Source: Pseudomonas putida (GTDB taxonomy: Bacteria; Pseudomonadota; Gammaproteobacteria; Pseudomonadales; Pseudomonadaceae). Taken from it: 64,000 bases of DNA. How positions within the stretch are numbered: the stretch's first letter is position 1; each line of letters starts with the position of its first letter. Position numbers and translations under genes: made by a program. The stretch is from NCBI RefSeq assembly GCF_025905425.1, contig NZ_CP109603.1, positions 1,834,001-1,898,000 on the forward strand, in the 5' to 3' direction. Below the pieces are notes generated by a model, which saw nothing but the letters and a program-made list of their open reading frames with translations, was not told where the DNA came from and did no database searches. This document shows, piece after piece, positions 15,961 through 25,384 of this stretch.

Positions 15961-16644
15961 TTACCAGCAACGTCCCAGTGACAATGCCTGATCAAGGTCG
16001 TGCAACATTGCCTGGTCGATACCCTCCAGATCGTTGGAGATGAAGCGTACGCCGGTTTCCTCCATCTGTTGGGCCTGGAACGCAGTCGCCGGCTTGCCGA
16101 TGAAGCCGCAGCCGAGCATCTTGCTCATTTGCGCGACCCGATTCAGGTCATCGATGAACACTACCTGATCGCTGGGAGTTGCTACCTGACGGCAGATTTC
16201 AGCGGTACCAGGACGTGCGTGACCCATGTCGATGTAGGGAAGGTCCGGGTCGAAGTATTCACTGACCTGTGCCAGGTATCTATCGAATATTGCGGCCTTC
16301 GGGCTCCCTCCGTAGGCGGTTATGCGCGCCCCTGTTTGCTTGAGCCGGGCAAGCAGCGCTTGGGCGCCCCGCGCCAGCTGGATGGGATGGCGCGCGGCGT
16401 ACTCGGCCTGTTCGGCGAGGAACGCTTCGATGGTCTGCATGGCTGTCCAGGGCAGATTGCAGGCGAGTGACATGATGTGCCCACCGGCCATGTGCGGGGA
16501 GCCCAGCACCAAACGTTCGAGTTCCGCTGTGTAATGACCGCCATGGCGTTCCACGAAGGTGCGGATGGGCGTGCTGTAAGCATCGCTGAGCAACACGCCG
16601 TTAGTGTCTATGGCGAAGTGTCGGATTTTCTTGAGCGCGTACAT
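15961..16644 (-). CDS. Atypical HAD-superfamily protein
   Basis: A 227-residue protein with a HAD-like layout. Motif I is FAIDTNGVLLSD (about residues 10-21), a cap region follows (about 25-95), motif II is ITAYGGSPK, a motif III-like region is HARPGTAE, and motif IV is VVFIDDLNRV. In phosphatases motif I reads DxD; here the second aspartate is asparagine (codon AAC), and the usual motif III lysine appears as arginine. It may therefore not be a standard phosphatase. It lies in the same orientation as the quinone reductase, 68 bp downstream of it, and converges on the DapB-like gene. A phosphatase would fit AfsA-type chemistry, but these changes argue for caution. Confidence 0.65.
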   Translation of the reverse strand: MYALKKIRHFAIDTNGVLLSDAYSTPIRTFVERHGGHYTAELERLVLGSPHMAGGHIMSLACNLPWTAMQTIEAFLAEQAEYAARHPIQLARGAQALLARLKQTGARITAYGGSPKAAIFDRYLAQVSEYFDPDLPYIDMGHARPGTAEICRQVATPSDQVVFIDDLNRVAQMSKMLGCGFIGKPATAFQAQQMEETGVRFISNDLEGIDQAMLHDLDQALSLGRCW

Positions 16645-16712
16645 AGTAGGGTCCGAGGAGGGGGCGAACGGGCGGCGAGAAGCAGGCCAGACCGCTTCTC
16701 GCTGAGCAGGGG

Positions 16713-17435
16713 TCAGGCGCTCTGCGTGGCCGGCTGTCGCAGGCGGAACGTGGCGGGGTCGTAGTCATCGAGGCTTGCGAACGGCAGGGGTTCGGCTTTG
16801 AGCAAGTGATCCAACCGCTCGCTGTAGGCGTGCAGGTAGTCTGTGCGGGTTTCGGCACTCACGCTCGCCGGTTGCCAGCAGATGAAGGGTTCGAGGACGT
16901 CGAAACCGGTCAGGCGCAGCACGCCGTGCTGGATTGGGAAAAGCAGTGTGTCGATATTGCCATTGATGCCATCATGGCCATACATCGAGGGGCCGCCACC
17001 GGTTGTGAGCGATACCATCGCGCGCTTGCCGGCGAACTTGCCTTGGTCGTACCACGCCCCTGCACCGTAGACCGCACCATAGGCCAGAACGCGGTCTACC
17101 CAGCCCTTGAGAATGGCGGGCATCGAGAACCACCAGAGTGGAAATTGCAGAATGAGCACATCGCAGGCGAACAGTTTGTCGATCTCGGCCTGTATCTCTG
17201 GGGCGAATCCCTTGTTCTCGGTAGCGTGCGCCTCTTCGACCTGTTGCTTGAAGTATTCCGGGTCGGCGCATGTCGCAAAGTTGCTGCGCCCCGAGGGCGC
17301 ATGCCAATTCATTGCGTAAAGGTCGGAAACAGTAACCTCATGGCCTTGTCGGGTGAGGTGGCTCTGCGCGTGAGCAGTGAGCGCTGCATTGAAACTTTTC
17401 GCTTCGGGGTGGGCGTGGACGATAAGTACTTTCAT
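16713..17435 (-). CDS. NAD(P)H:quinone oxidoreductase, flavodoxin fold
   Basis: A 240-residue flavoprotein of the NQO1/MdaB/YwrO group. The FMN or FAD loop is VHAHPEAKSFNAALT (about residues 6-20); the central QFPLWWFSMPAILKGWVDRV block (about 105-124) and the TTGGGPSMYG loop (about 148-157) are typical. These enzymes reduce quinones by two electrons, and some reduce enones or nitro groups. It is the first gene of a two-gene minus-strand unit with the HAD-like gene. The leader (17436-17634) contains a dyad, GAACGGC / GCCGTTC, at 17473-17526. It could reduce a quinone made by the FAD monooxygenase, or protect the producer. Confidence 0.85.
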   Translation of the reverse strand: MKVLIVHAHPEAKSFNAALTAHAQSHLTRQGHEVTVSDLYAMNWHAPSGRSNFATCADPEYFKQQVEEAHATENKGFAPEIQAEIDKLFACDVLILQFPLWWFSMPAILKGWVDRVLAYGAVYGAGAWYDQGKFAGKRAMVSLTTGGGPSMYGHDGINGNIDTLLFPIQHGVLRLTGFDVLEPFICWQPASVSAETRTDYLHAYSERLDHLLKAEPLPFASLDDYDPATFRLRQPATQSA

Positions 17436-17634
17436 GTGATCTCCCTAGGGGCCTTCGCTTTGGGCGGGTAGCGAACGGCGCATCGTTGATTCATCTCGAT
17501 GCGGTGTGTGATGGCGTGTGCCGTTCGTCCGTAAACTCTGGCGAACCCAGGGCAAATTAACTAGCTGCGAACTCTCTCAGGTTGTGCGTCAGGCCGGGGT
17601 CTGCGCTACCTGAAAAGGCGTGCGCAAACCCCGT

Positions 17635-19221
17635 TCAGGATCGCGTACGCAAGCGCCGCCACAGTGTACTGCGGCTTATGCCCAGGCAACGCGCGGCTTT
17701 GTCCAGGTTGCCATCGCAGCTGTCCAGCATGCGGCGGGCATGGGCCGCCTCGGCGGCCTTGCCCAGGCTGCGCAGGTTCTCGCCGACGGGGAGCGGCTGG
17801 GCAAGGGCCTGCTCGTTTTCGAAAAACTCCGGGAACAGCGTGGCGAGGCCAATGCCATCGGCGCCCTCCAGGGCCTGGGCGCACAGGGCGGCGCGCTCGG
17901 CAATGTTATCGAGCTCACGAATATTCCCCGGCCAGGTGTGGCGCAGCAGCAGGGGCATAAGCGCTTGCAACTGCTGTGCGGCAGGGCGTGCTCCGCCGTG
18001 CCGCGCGAGCAGCGCCTCGAACAAGGGCAGGATGTCCTGCACGCGCTCGCGCAGGGGCGGTACGGCAAGGCGCAGGATGTTCAGGCGATAGAACAGGTCG
18101 GCGCGAAATTGCCCGTTGGCGATACGTGCAGGCAGGTCGCAATGGGTGGCGGCAAGCACGCGAATATTCACCGGCGTCGGCGCGCAGGCCCCCAGGCGTA
18201 GCACCTCGCGCTCTTGCAGCACGCGCAGCAACCGGGTTTGCAGGGGCGCGGGCATGTCGCCGACTTCGTCGAGGAACAACGTGCCACCGTTCGCCAGCTC
18301 GATCAGGCCAGGCTTGCCGCCTTTGCGTGAGCCGGTGAACGCGCCGTCTTCAAAGCCAAACAGCTCGCTCTCGAGCAACGACTCCGGCAGGGCCGCGCAG
18401 TTGATCGCCACGAACGGCGCCTGTTGGCGGGCGCTGGCGTGGTGCAGGCTCTGGGCGAGCAGTTCCTTGCCCGTGCCGCTTTCGCCGGTGATCAGCACTG
18501 TGGCGTCGGTCGCGGCGTAGCGCTGCGCCAGCTGCAGGGTCGCGCGAAACGCCGGGGCATCGCCCAGCAGCTGATCGAAACGGTAGCGGGTCACGAACGG
18601 GTGCGCGGCAGACGGTTTGCGGGTGCGCTGGGGCTGTACGCGCAGGTTGTCGAAGGCATGGCGCAGGCTGTCGCTGTCCAGCGCCAGCACGCCCTGGGCA
18701 CCGGCCGCATCGGCCAACTGACACACCGTCGGTGAACCGATGATGACGTGAACACCGTCAGCCACCAGTTGCTTGACCTGTGCACGGGCCTGTTCCAGGC
18801 GGGTGTAGGTGTACTCGTGAACCTTGAGGGTGAGCAACGTCTGCATCGCGGCCAACCCAGGGTGTGGCTGGCCAAAGCTGAGCACGCCGACGCGCCCGGT
18901 GCGGGTGTGGGCCAGGGCGAGGGCGCGGATCAGGTCGTGTTCGCCCAGGTGCAGGGCCTGCACCGAGGTCTTTAGGTGCTGGCGCAAGTAGTCGGCGGCG
19001 GCGCCGGAACACAGGATGATGTCGGCCTGCTGGCGGCTTTCCAATTCGCGCGCCAGCGGCAGCAGCTCGGCGAGGGTGGTTTCGATCACCTCGACGTGGG
19101 CCTGCTGGCGGTAATCGGCGCTGACCTGCTCGATCAGTCGGGCCATGGGGCTGGGCGCAGCGGGGCTGCGCAAGTGGGTGACCAGCGCGACCACGCGTGG
19201 CAGGTAAGCGGCGGTGGGCAT
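17635..19221 (-). CDS. Sigma54-dependent activator, PrpR type
   Basis: A 528-residue enhancer-binding protein. The N-terminal part (about 1-180) resembles the PrpR sensor domain (for example IILCSGAAADYLR). The AAA domain has Walker A GESGTGKE (about 245), the sigma54-contact loop GAFTGSRKGG (about 300), Walker B GTLFLDEVGD (about 320), and R-finger region NGQFRADLFYRLN. The C-terminal Fis-type HTH is DGNLDKAARCLGISRSTLWRR. PrpR-type proteins sense small acyl metabolites and open sigma54 promoters. The gene is last in the minus-strand beta-oxidation operon, 12 bp after the SDR. A sigma54 promoter at 28289 is a plausible target. No receiver domain is present, so it is not a phosphorelay protein. 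Confidence 0.88.
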   Translation of the reverse strand: MPTAAYLPRVVALVTHLRSPAAPSPMARLIEQVSADYRQQAHVEVIETTLAELLPLARELESRQQADIILCSGAAADYLRQHLKTSVQALHLGEHDLIRALALAHTRTGRVGVLSFGQPHPGLAAMQTLLTLKVHEYTYTRLEQARAQVKQLVADGVHVIIGSPTVCQLADAAGAQGVLALDSDSLRHAFDNLRVQPQRTRKPSAAHPFVTRYRFDQLLGDAPAFRATLQLAQRYAATDATVLITGESGTGKELLAQSLHHASARQQAPFVAINCAALPESLLESELFGFEDGAFTGSRKGGKPGLIELANGGTLFLDEVGDMPAPLQTRLLRVLQEREVLRLGACAPTPVNIRVLAATHCDLPARIANGQFRADLFYRLNILRLAVPPLRERVQDILPLFEALLARHGGARPAAQQLQALMPLLLRHTWPGNIRELDNIAERAALCAQALEGADGIGLATLFPEFFENEQALAQPLPVGENLRSLGKAAEAAHARRMLDSCDGNLDKAARCLGISRSTLWRRLRTRS

Positions 19222-19233
19222 GCAGGCTCCTTG

Positions 19234-20007
19234 CTACAACGGGTTGACCAGGTGCCCGCCATCCACGGCCAGGACGCTGCCGGTCATGAAGGTACCGGCG
19301 TCACTGGCCAGCAACAGCAAGGGGCCGTCCAGCTCGCTCAATTGGCCCAGGCGGCGCATCGGCACGTGATCCTTGATGTAACCCTGGCCGGCCTCGCTGT
19401 CGAAGTAGGCCTGGTTCATCTCGGTCTTGAAGTAACCGGGGGCGATGGCATTGACGCGAATCCGGTAGCGGGCCAGCTCCAGCGCCATGGCCTTGGTCAG
19501 TTGCACCACGCCGGCCTTGGCCGTGCAGTAGTGGCTCAGGCCGGCACCTACGCGCAAGCCCAGGATCGAGGCGATGTTGACGATGCTCCCGGCGCGGCCG
19601 GCCTTGACCAAGCGCTGGCCGGCACACTGAGCCACATGAAACACGCCATCGAGGTTGGTCGAGAGCATGCGCTGCCAGTCTTGCCCGCTCAGTTCGAGGA
19701 AGCGCCCAGGGTCGCCGATGCCGGCGTTGTTGATGATCACATCGACCACGCCGAAGCGGGCCTCGGCCTGGTCAAATGCCTGTTCGACACTGTCGCGCCG
19801 GGTCACATCGAGCGCCACGGCAAGCGCTTCGCCGCCTTGGGCGTGCAGTTGCTCGACCAGCGCCTGCAAGCGTTCGACCCGCCGCGCCGCCAGCACCACG
19901 CGGGCGCCTGCGGCTTGGGCCAGGCGCGCGAAATGGGCGCCCAGGCCGCTCGAGGCGCCGGTCACCAAAACGGTCTTGCCGGCCAGGGAAAAGGGGGGAG
20001 CTAGCAT
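19234..20007 (-). CDS. SDR 3-hydroxyacyl-CoA dehydrogenase-like
   Basis: A 257-residue classical SDR with TGASSGLG (about residues 16-23), NNAG (about 92-95), SIVNIAS (catalytic serine, about 145), and YCTAK (tyrosine and lysine, about 158-162). It ends with a typical SVLAVDGGHLVNPL. In a gene set with thiolase, FadB-like protein and acyl-CoA dehydrogenase it most likely oxidises a 3-hydroxyacyl-CoA with NAD. It may act on branched or otherwise unusual chains that the FadB-like enzyme handles poorly. It is preceded by the thiolase gene with a gap of about 50 bp. Confidence 0.87.
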   Translation of the reverse strand: MLAPPFSLAGKTVLVTGASSGLGAHFARLAQAAGARVVLAARRVERLQALVEQLHAQGGEALAVALDVTRRDSVEQAFDQAEARFGVVDVIINNAGIGDPGRFLELSGQDWQRMLSTNLDGVFHVAQCAGQRLVKAGRAGSIVNIASILGLRVGAGLSHYCTAKAGVVQLTKAMALELARYRIRVNAIAPGYFKTEMNQAYFDSEAGQGYIKDHVPMRRLGQLSELDGPLLLLASDAGTFMTGSVLAVDGGHLVNPL

Positions 20008-20059
20008 GAATATTCCTCATTCAATGATTAAGCTGAGACCTTTGCAGGGCTGGGTTTCT

Positions 20060-21244
20060 TCACAGCACTTCAAACAGGCCTGCGGCACCCATGCCACCGC
20101 CCACGCACAGGGTCACCACCACATAGCGCACGCCGCGCCGTTTGCCTTCGAGCAGCGCGTGCCCGACCATCCGCGCGCCGCTCATGCCATAAGGGTGGCC
20201 GATGGCAATGGCGCCGCCGTTGACGTTCAGGCGCTCCGGGTCGATGCCCAGGGTGTCGCGGCAATACAGCACCTGGCAGGCGAAGGCTTCGTTCAGCTCC
20301 CACAGGCCGATATCGGCGACCTTCAGCCCATGCTGCCTGAGCAGGCGCGGCACGGCGTACACCGGCCCTATGCCCATCTCTTCTGGCGCCAGGCCGGCCA
20401 CGGCGATGCCCCGGTACAGTCCCAGCGGCCTGAGGTTGCGCTGCTCGGCCAGGCGCGCGTCCATCAGCACGCAAGCGCTGGCGCCGTCGGACAGCTGGCT
20501 GGCGTTGCCTGCGGTGATGCAGCCACCTTCGAGCACCGGCTGCAGGCGCGCCAGGTCGTCCAGGCAGGTCTGCGGGCGGTTGCCTTCGTCCTGCGCCAGG
20601 GTCACCTGGCGGTAGCTGACCTCGCCGGTGTATTTGTCCTTGATCATCTGCTGGGCAGTCACGGGCACGATCTCGGCCTCGAACAGCCCAACCTGCTGGG
20701 CGGCGGCAGTGCGCAGCTGCGATTGCAGCGCATAGGCATCTTGGGCGTCACGGCTGATGCCGTAGCGCCGGGCAACGTGCTCGGCGGTGTGCAGCATTGG
20801 CATGTAGGCGTGCGGCACCTGCTGGATCACTGCGCTGTCCTGCTCGCCCAGCGCCCATTCGAGGTTGCGTACTTGCACGGCGCTGATGTTCTCGTGGCCA
20901 GCGCCGACCGTGACGTGCATGCCATCGACGATAATCTGCTTGGCGGCGGTGGCGATTGCCATCAGCCCGGAGGCGCACTGGCGGTCCAGCGTTTGGCCGC
21001 TGACCGACACCGGCAGGCCGGCCGCCAGCGCGCTCATGCGGCCCAGGTTCCAGCCGGCGGTGCCAGCAGGCATCGCGGTGCCCATCACCAGGTCTTCGAT
21101 TTCATCGGCTGCGATGCCGGCGCGTTCAACGGCCGCCTGGATGGCATGCGCGGCCAGGCTCGGCGAGCGCTGGTTGTTGAGGGCACCGCGAAAGGCCTTG
21201 CCGATCGGGGTGCGGGCGGTGGACAAAATGACGGCTTCTTTCAT
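20060..21244 (-). CDS. Acetyl-CoA acyltransferase (thiolase)
   Basis: A 394-residue thiolase with the nucleophile cysteine in [13 protein letters not shown] (about residue 88), the histidine in [17 protein letters not shown] (about 350), and the second cysteine in TLCVGGGMG (about 380). All residues for thiolytic cleavage of 3-oxoacyl-CoA are present. The start at 21244 ([15 protein letters not shown]) is the standard thiolase start; the longer frame to 21523 reads across the upstream gene and is rejected. It is part of the minus-strand beta-oxidation operon, 34 bp after the FadB-like gene. Confidence 0.92.
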   Translation of the reverse strand: MKEAVILSTARTPIGKAFRGALNNQRSPSLAAHAIQAAVERAGIAADEIEDLVMGTAMPAGTAGWNLGRMSALAAGLPVSVSGQTLDRQCASGLMAIATAAKQIIVDGMHVTVGAGHENISAVQVRNLEWALGEQDSAVIQQVPHAYMPMLHTAEHVARRYGISRDAQDAYALQSQLRTAAAQQVGLFEAEIVPVTAQQMIKDKYTGEVSYRQVTLAQDEGNRPQTCLDDLARLQPVLEGGCITAGNASQLSDGASACVLMDARLAEQRNLRPLGLYRGIAVAGLAPEEMGIGPVYAVPRLLRQHGLKVADIGLWELNEAFACQVLYCRDTLGIDPERLNVNGGAIAIGHPYGMSGARMVGHALLEGKRRGVRYVVVTLCVGGGMGAAGLFEVL

Positions 21245-21278
21245 GAACGGGGTTCCTTGATGGCCAAAAAGGGGCAGC

Positions 21279-23372
21279 TCAACGGTGTTGCGCGCGCAGT
21301 TTGCTGCTGTTGCCCGCCAGGCGCCGCAGCAAGGGCGCTGGTTGCAACCACAGGTGGCCGTAGCTACCCAGGCGTTCGCGCAGTTGCTCGATGCTGGCCA
21401 GCACGTTGTCCAGGCCGAGGTCGCGGGCGTAATGCAGCGGCCCCCCACGCCACCCTGGGAAGCCATAGCCGTTGACCCACACCAGGTCGATGTCGCCACT
21501 GCGCAGGGCGATGCCTTCGTCAAGCAGTTGCAGGCCTTCGTTGATCAGCATGAACAGGCAGCGGTCGTGGATTTCCGCGTCGCTGATGGTGCGCCGGGTG
21601 ATGCCCAGCTTGGCGGCCAGTTGCGCCGCGATCTGCACCACCTCGGGGTCTTCGATGCGTTCGCGGCCTGCGTAGCGATAGAACCCGCGCCCGCTCTTCT
21701 GCCCGTGGCGGCCCAAGTGGTAGAGCTCGTCGGCCAGGCGGAAGTAGCTCGGGTCGTGGGCGATCTCGCTGCGCCGCGCCTGGCGCACCAGGTAACCGAC
21801 GTCAATGCCGGCCAGGTCGTACATGGCGAACACGCCCATGGCCAGGCCCAGGTCGGTCAGCACCTTGTCCACCTGCGCTGGCGAGGCGCCTTCGAGCACC
21901 AGGCGGTGGGCCTCACGGGCGTAGGGTTCGAGCATGCGGTTGCCGATGAAGCCGAAGCACACGCCAGACACCACCGGCAGCTTGCCGATGCGCTTGGCGA
22001 TTTTCAGCGTGGTGGCCAGTACGTCCGGCGTCGTGGCCCGGCCACGCACCACTTCGAGCAGGCGCATCACATGGGCTGGGCTGAAGAAATGCAGGCCGAC
22101 CACGTCTTGCGGGCGGCGGGTGCAGGCGGCGATGCGGTCGACATCCAGGGTCGAGGTGTTGCTGGCCAGGATCGCGCCGGGCTTGCACACCCGGTCGAGG
22201 GTGCGGAACACCGACTGCTTGATCGCAAGGTCCTCGAACACCGCTTCGACCACCAGGTCGGCGTCGGCCAGGTCGGCATAGTCGAGGGTACCTTGCAGCA
22301 GGCTCATGCGCTGTTCGAGCTGCTCGGCGCTGAGCTTGCCGCGCTTGATGGCGCTTTCGTAGTGTTTGCGCACCTGTGCCAGGCCACGGTCCAGGGCCTC
22401 GGGCTTGAGCTCCAGCAGGCGCACCGGGATGCCGGCGTTGATGAAATTCATGGCGATGCCGGCGCCCATGGTGCCAGCGCCGATCACGGCAACCTGAGCG
22501 ATGGTGCGCAGCGTGGTGGTTGCGTCGATACCGGGAATGCGCAGCGCCTCGCGCTCAGCAAAAAACAGATGACGCAGCGCGGTGGCCTGTGGGTCTTGCA
22601 GTGCTTCGCGGAACAGCGCCTGTTCACGCGCCAGGCCATCGGCCAACGGCAGCTCGCAGGCCGCGCGCACGGCGGCCAGTACCCGCAGCGGTGCCCGTTG
22701 GCCCGGTTTGCGGGCTACCCGCTGGGCCTCGTGCGCGGCGAACACATCGCTGGCCAGGGGCGCGGGTGCAGCCCTTGGCGGGGCGGGGTGGGCGAGCTGC
22801 TCGTGGGCAAAGGCGCAGGCCTGTTCGAGCAGGTTCTGGCCGGGCTCGATCAGGCGGTCCACCAGGCCCAAGGCCAGGCCTTGGCGGGCATCGATGGGTT
22901 CGCCGCCAAGCATCAGATCCAGCGCAGCCGCCACGCCGATCAGCCGTGGCAGGCGCTGGGTACCGCCGGCACCGGGCAACAGGCCCATGCGCACTTCCGG
23001 CAAGCCCAGGCGGGCAGTGGCGCTGGCGACTCGATGGCTGCAGGCCAGGGCCAGTTCCAGCCCGCCGCCCAGGGCTACGCCGTCGAGGGCGGCGATCAGC
23101 GGCTTGGCGATGCGGGTCAGTGCTTCGAGCAAGTCGGGCAGGGCGGGGGCCTGCCAGGTGCGGGGGCTACCGAACTCGCTGATGTCGGCGCCGGCGCTGA
23201 ACGGCAGGTGGTGCCCATGCAGGATGATGGCCTTCACCTCTGGGTCGCTGGCGGCCTGTGTGCAGGCCTGCAGCAGCGCCTGGCGCAGGTCGTGGCCCAG
23301 GGCATTGACCGGGGCGTGGCACAGGCCGATCAGGGCCAGTTGATTGTCGCGGCGGTAGTCGATCAGCGGCAT
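21279..23372 (-). CDS. FadB/FadJ-like enoyl-CoA hydratase and 3-hydroxyacyl-CoA dehydrogenase
   Basis: A 697-residue fusion. The crotonase domain (about 1-190) has the oxyanion-hole segments [12 protein letters not shown] and [13 protein letters not shown]. The dehydrogenase domain (about 290-690) has [17 protein letters not shown], and the catalytic histidine region [18 protein letters not shown]. It hydrates enoyl-CoA and oxidises the 3-hydroxyacyl-CoA in one protein. The start at 23372 ([10 protein letters not shown]) is chosen over 23432. The operon also has a separate SDR dehydrogenase, so two dehydrogenases may share the step or work on different isomers. Confidence 0.92.
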   Translation of the reverse strand: MPLIDYRRDNQLALIGLCHAPVNALGHDLRQALLQACTQAASDPEVKAIILHGHHLPFSAGADISEFGSPRTWQAPALPDLLEALTRIAKPLIAALDGVALGGGLELALACSHRVASATARLGLPEVRMGLLPGAGGTQRLPRLIGVAAALDLMLGGEPIDARQGLALGLVDRLIEPGQNLLEQACAFAHEQLAHPAPPRAAPAPLASDVFAAHEAQRVARKPGQRAPLRVLAAVRAACELPLADGLAREQALFREALQDPQATALRHLFFAEREALRIPGIDATTTLRTIAQVAVIGAGTMGAGIAMNFINAGIPVRLLELKPEALDRGLAQVRKHYESAIKRGKLSAEQLEQRMSLLQGTLDYADLADADLVVEAVFEDLAIKQSVFRTLDRVCKPGAILASNTSTLDVDRIAACTRRPQDVVGLHFFSPAHVMRLLEVVRGRATTPDVLATTLKIAKRIGKLPVVSGVCFGFIGNRMLEPYAREAHRLVLEGASPAQVDKVLTDLGLAMGVFAMYDLAGIDVGYLVRQARRSEIAHDPSYFRLADELYHLGRHGQKSGRGFYRYAGRERIEDPEVVQIAAQLAAKLGITRRTISDAEIHDRCLFMLINEGLQLLDEGIALRSGDIDLVWVNGYGFPGWRGGPLHYARDLGLDNVLASIEQLRERLGSYGHLWLQPAPLLRRLAGNSSKLRAQHR

Positions 23373-23484
23373 GGGAACCTTCTTGTTATTGGCCTGAAAA
23401 AAAACGAGGCGGCGGCCCGGAGCGTTGGCCACCGCCGAAAAATCCTGACGAGCGAATTCGGGCAGCTGAGCCTGCCAGGCAGGC

Positions 23485-25272
23485 TCAGCGGGCGAAGGCG
23501 CCGTCGCTGATGCTCATCAGGTTGTCACTGCCGGTGCGGATCAACGTTTCGTGCAAGCCTGCCCGCGGCAGTAGGCGCTGCAGGTAGAAGCGCGCGGTCT
23601 CGCGCTTGCCCTGGTAGAACGCAAGTTCGTCGCTGCCTGCTGCCAGTGCCCGTTCGGCGACGCAGGCGGCGCGCAGCCACAGGTAGCCGATCAGGGTGTA
23701 GCCGCAGAGCATCAGGTAGTCGTAGGCGCTGGCGCCGATCAGGTTGGCGTCGGTGGTGCTGGCGTCGCGCAGCCATTGGCTGACGTCGCGCCAGGCGCTC
23801 ACGCGCTGCTGCAAGGCCTGGGCGAGGTCGGCCGAGGCCGAGGTGCTCTGGATGAAGGCTTCGATTTCGCCGAGCAGTTCTGCCAGCGCTTCACCGCCAT
23901 CGGCCAGCACCTTGCGGGTCAGCAGGTCGATGCCCTGGATGGTGTTGGTGCCTTCGTAGATCGCAGTGATGCGCACATCGCGGGCAATCTGTTCCATGCC
24001 CCATTCGCGGATGAAACCGTGGCCGCCGAACACCTGGATGCCCAGCTGCGCGGCTTCGTTGCCGGTCTCGGTCAAAAAGCCTTTGGCAATCGGCGTGAGC
24101 AAGGCCAGCCGGCGTGCCGCGGCCTGGCGCACACCCGGCGTGGCGCCGTGGTGCAGCAGGTCGACGCCCTTGGCACAGGTGTAGGCGAGCATGCGACCGC
24201 CTTCGGCGTAGGCTTTTTGGGTCAGCAGCATGCGCCGGACATCGGCATGGCCGATGATCGGGTCGGCCGGCTGGTCGGCGCGCAGGCGCGGCGTGGCGCG
24301 CATCTGCACGCGGTCGCGGGCATAGGCCAGGGCGCCCTGGAACGAGGCTTCGGCGTGGGCCTGGGCCTGTTGCGAAACCGCCAGGCGCGATTCGTTGATG
24401 TAGGTGAACATGGCGTTCAAGCCACGGTTGGCTTCGCCCAGCAGGTAACCGGTGGCGCCGTCGAAGTTGAGCACGCAGGTGGCGTTGCCGTGGATGCCCA
24501 TCTTGTGTTCGATGGACCCGCAGCTCACCCCATTGGGTGCGCCCAGGCCGCCGTCGGCATCGACCTGGACCTTCGGCACGGCAAACAGCGAAATGCCCTT
24601 GACCCCAGCCGGTGCGCCGTCGATGCGCGCCAGCACCAGGTGCACGATGTTGTCTGTCAGGTCGTGCTCACCGGCCGAAATGAAGATCTTGCTGCCATTG
24701 ATGCGGTAGCTGCCGTCGGCCTGGGGCCTTGCGCTGGTGCGCAGCAGGCCGAGGTCCGAGCCACAGTGGGCCTCGGTCAGGCACATGGTGCCGCTCCAGC
24801 GGCCGGCAATCATCGGCGGCAGGAAACGCTGGCGCAAGGCCTCGTCGGCATGCTCGGTGAGGGTGCTGATGGCGCCGCCGGTAAGGTTGCCGTACATGCC
24901 CCAAGCATGGTTGGCACTGCAGATCATTTCGTGGTTGACGAAACCCAGCGAGGGCGGCAGGCCCTGGCCGCCGTAGGCCGGGTCCTTGTCCAGGCCCAGC
25001 CAGCCGTTGGCGGCGAAACGCTTGAAGGCCTCGGCGAAGCCCGGTGGGGTGCTGACCTTGCCATCCTGCCACTGGCAACCGTGCTGGTCGCCGACGGCGT
25101 TGAGCGGCGCCAGTTCCTGCTCGGCGAACTTGGCGCCTTCCTCGACGATGGCGGCGAACGTCGCCGCGTCCGGGGCTTCGCAGCCAGACAGCTGTTGATA
25201 GTGGCTGCTCAGGTCGAGCAGCTCCTGGGCAACGAAGGTGATATCGCGCAACGGGGCGGTGTAGCTGGGCAT
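23485..25272 (-). CDS. Acyl-CoA dehydrogenase, long form
   Basis: A 595-residue flavin acyl-CoA dehydrogenase with MCLTEAHCGSDLGLLRTSA (about 160-178), the substrate and FAD loop GSKIFISAGEHDLTDNIVHL (about 195-214), and the late FAD-binding block QVFGGHGFIREWGMEQIARDVRI with YEGTNTIQGIDLLTRKV. It belongs to the roughly 600-residue forms with an extra C-terminal domain. It should introduce the first double bond of beta-oxidation, passing electrons to ETF. The start at 25272 follows CAGGAGT. It is the first enzyme gene of the operon, 112 bp after the MalT-type regulator. Confidence 0.92.
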   Translation of the reverse strand: MPSYTAPLRDITFVAQELLDLSSHYQQLSGCEAPDAATFAAIVEEGAKFAEQELAPLNAVGDQHGCQWQDGKVSTPPGFAEAFKRFAANGWLGLDKDPAYGGQGLPPSLGFVNHEMICSANHAWGMYGNLTGGAISTLTEHADEALRQRFLPPMIAGRWSGTMCLTEAHCGSDLGLLRTSARPQADGSYRINGSKIFISAGEHDLTDNIVHLVLARIDGAPAGVKGISLFAVPKVQVDADGGLGAPNGVSCGSIEHKMGIHGNATCVLNFDGATGYLLGEANRGLNAMFTYINESRLAVSQQAQAHAEASFQGALAYARDRVQMRATPRLRADQPADPIIGHADVRRMLLTQKAYAEGGRMLAYTCAKGVDLLHHGATPGVRQAAARRLALLTPIAKGFLTETGNEAAQLGIQVFGGHGFIREWGMEQIARDVRITAIYEGTNTIQGIDLLTRKVLADGGEALAELLGEIEAFIQSTSASADLAQALQQRVSAWRDVSQWLRDASTTDANLIGASAYDYLMLCGYTLIGYLWLRAACVAERALAAGSDELAFYQGKRETARFYLQRLLPRAGLHETLIRTGSDNLMSISDGAFAR

Positions 25273-25384
25273 GCCGGACTCCTGGCTGGGGGGACTCGGC
25301 ATGTTGTAGCAGGCAGGCACCGCGCACCGCGTCCACCCCCCCGGTGGAGTGGCGGGTGGAATCGGCGTGGCGTGCGGGTGGAGG

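Larger units (their letters stand above)
4092..17435. other. Putative specialised-metabolite and quorum-sensing gene island
   Basis: Thirteen plus-strand genes in close order (4092-15946) and two convergent minus-strand genes (15961-17435) combine carrier proteins, ligase, KAS III, SDR, O-acyltransferase, FAD monooxygenase, AHL synthase, two AHL receptors, an AfsA-like protein and several reductases. By eye, the third codon positions are less GC-rich than in the beta-oxidation genes to the right, which suggests acquisition by transfer. The neighbours on both sides are ordinary Pseudomonas genes. The product is not known to me. Confidence 0.7.

Noticed and set aside
21285..23510. Long plus-strand open frame of 741 codons
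   Set aside because: It lies antisense to the FadB-like gene and has the Gln/His/Ala/Gly composition typical of the strand opposite a GC-rich gene.
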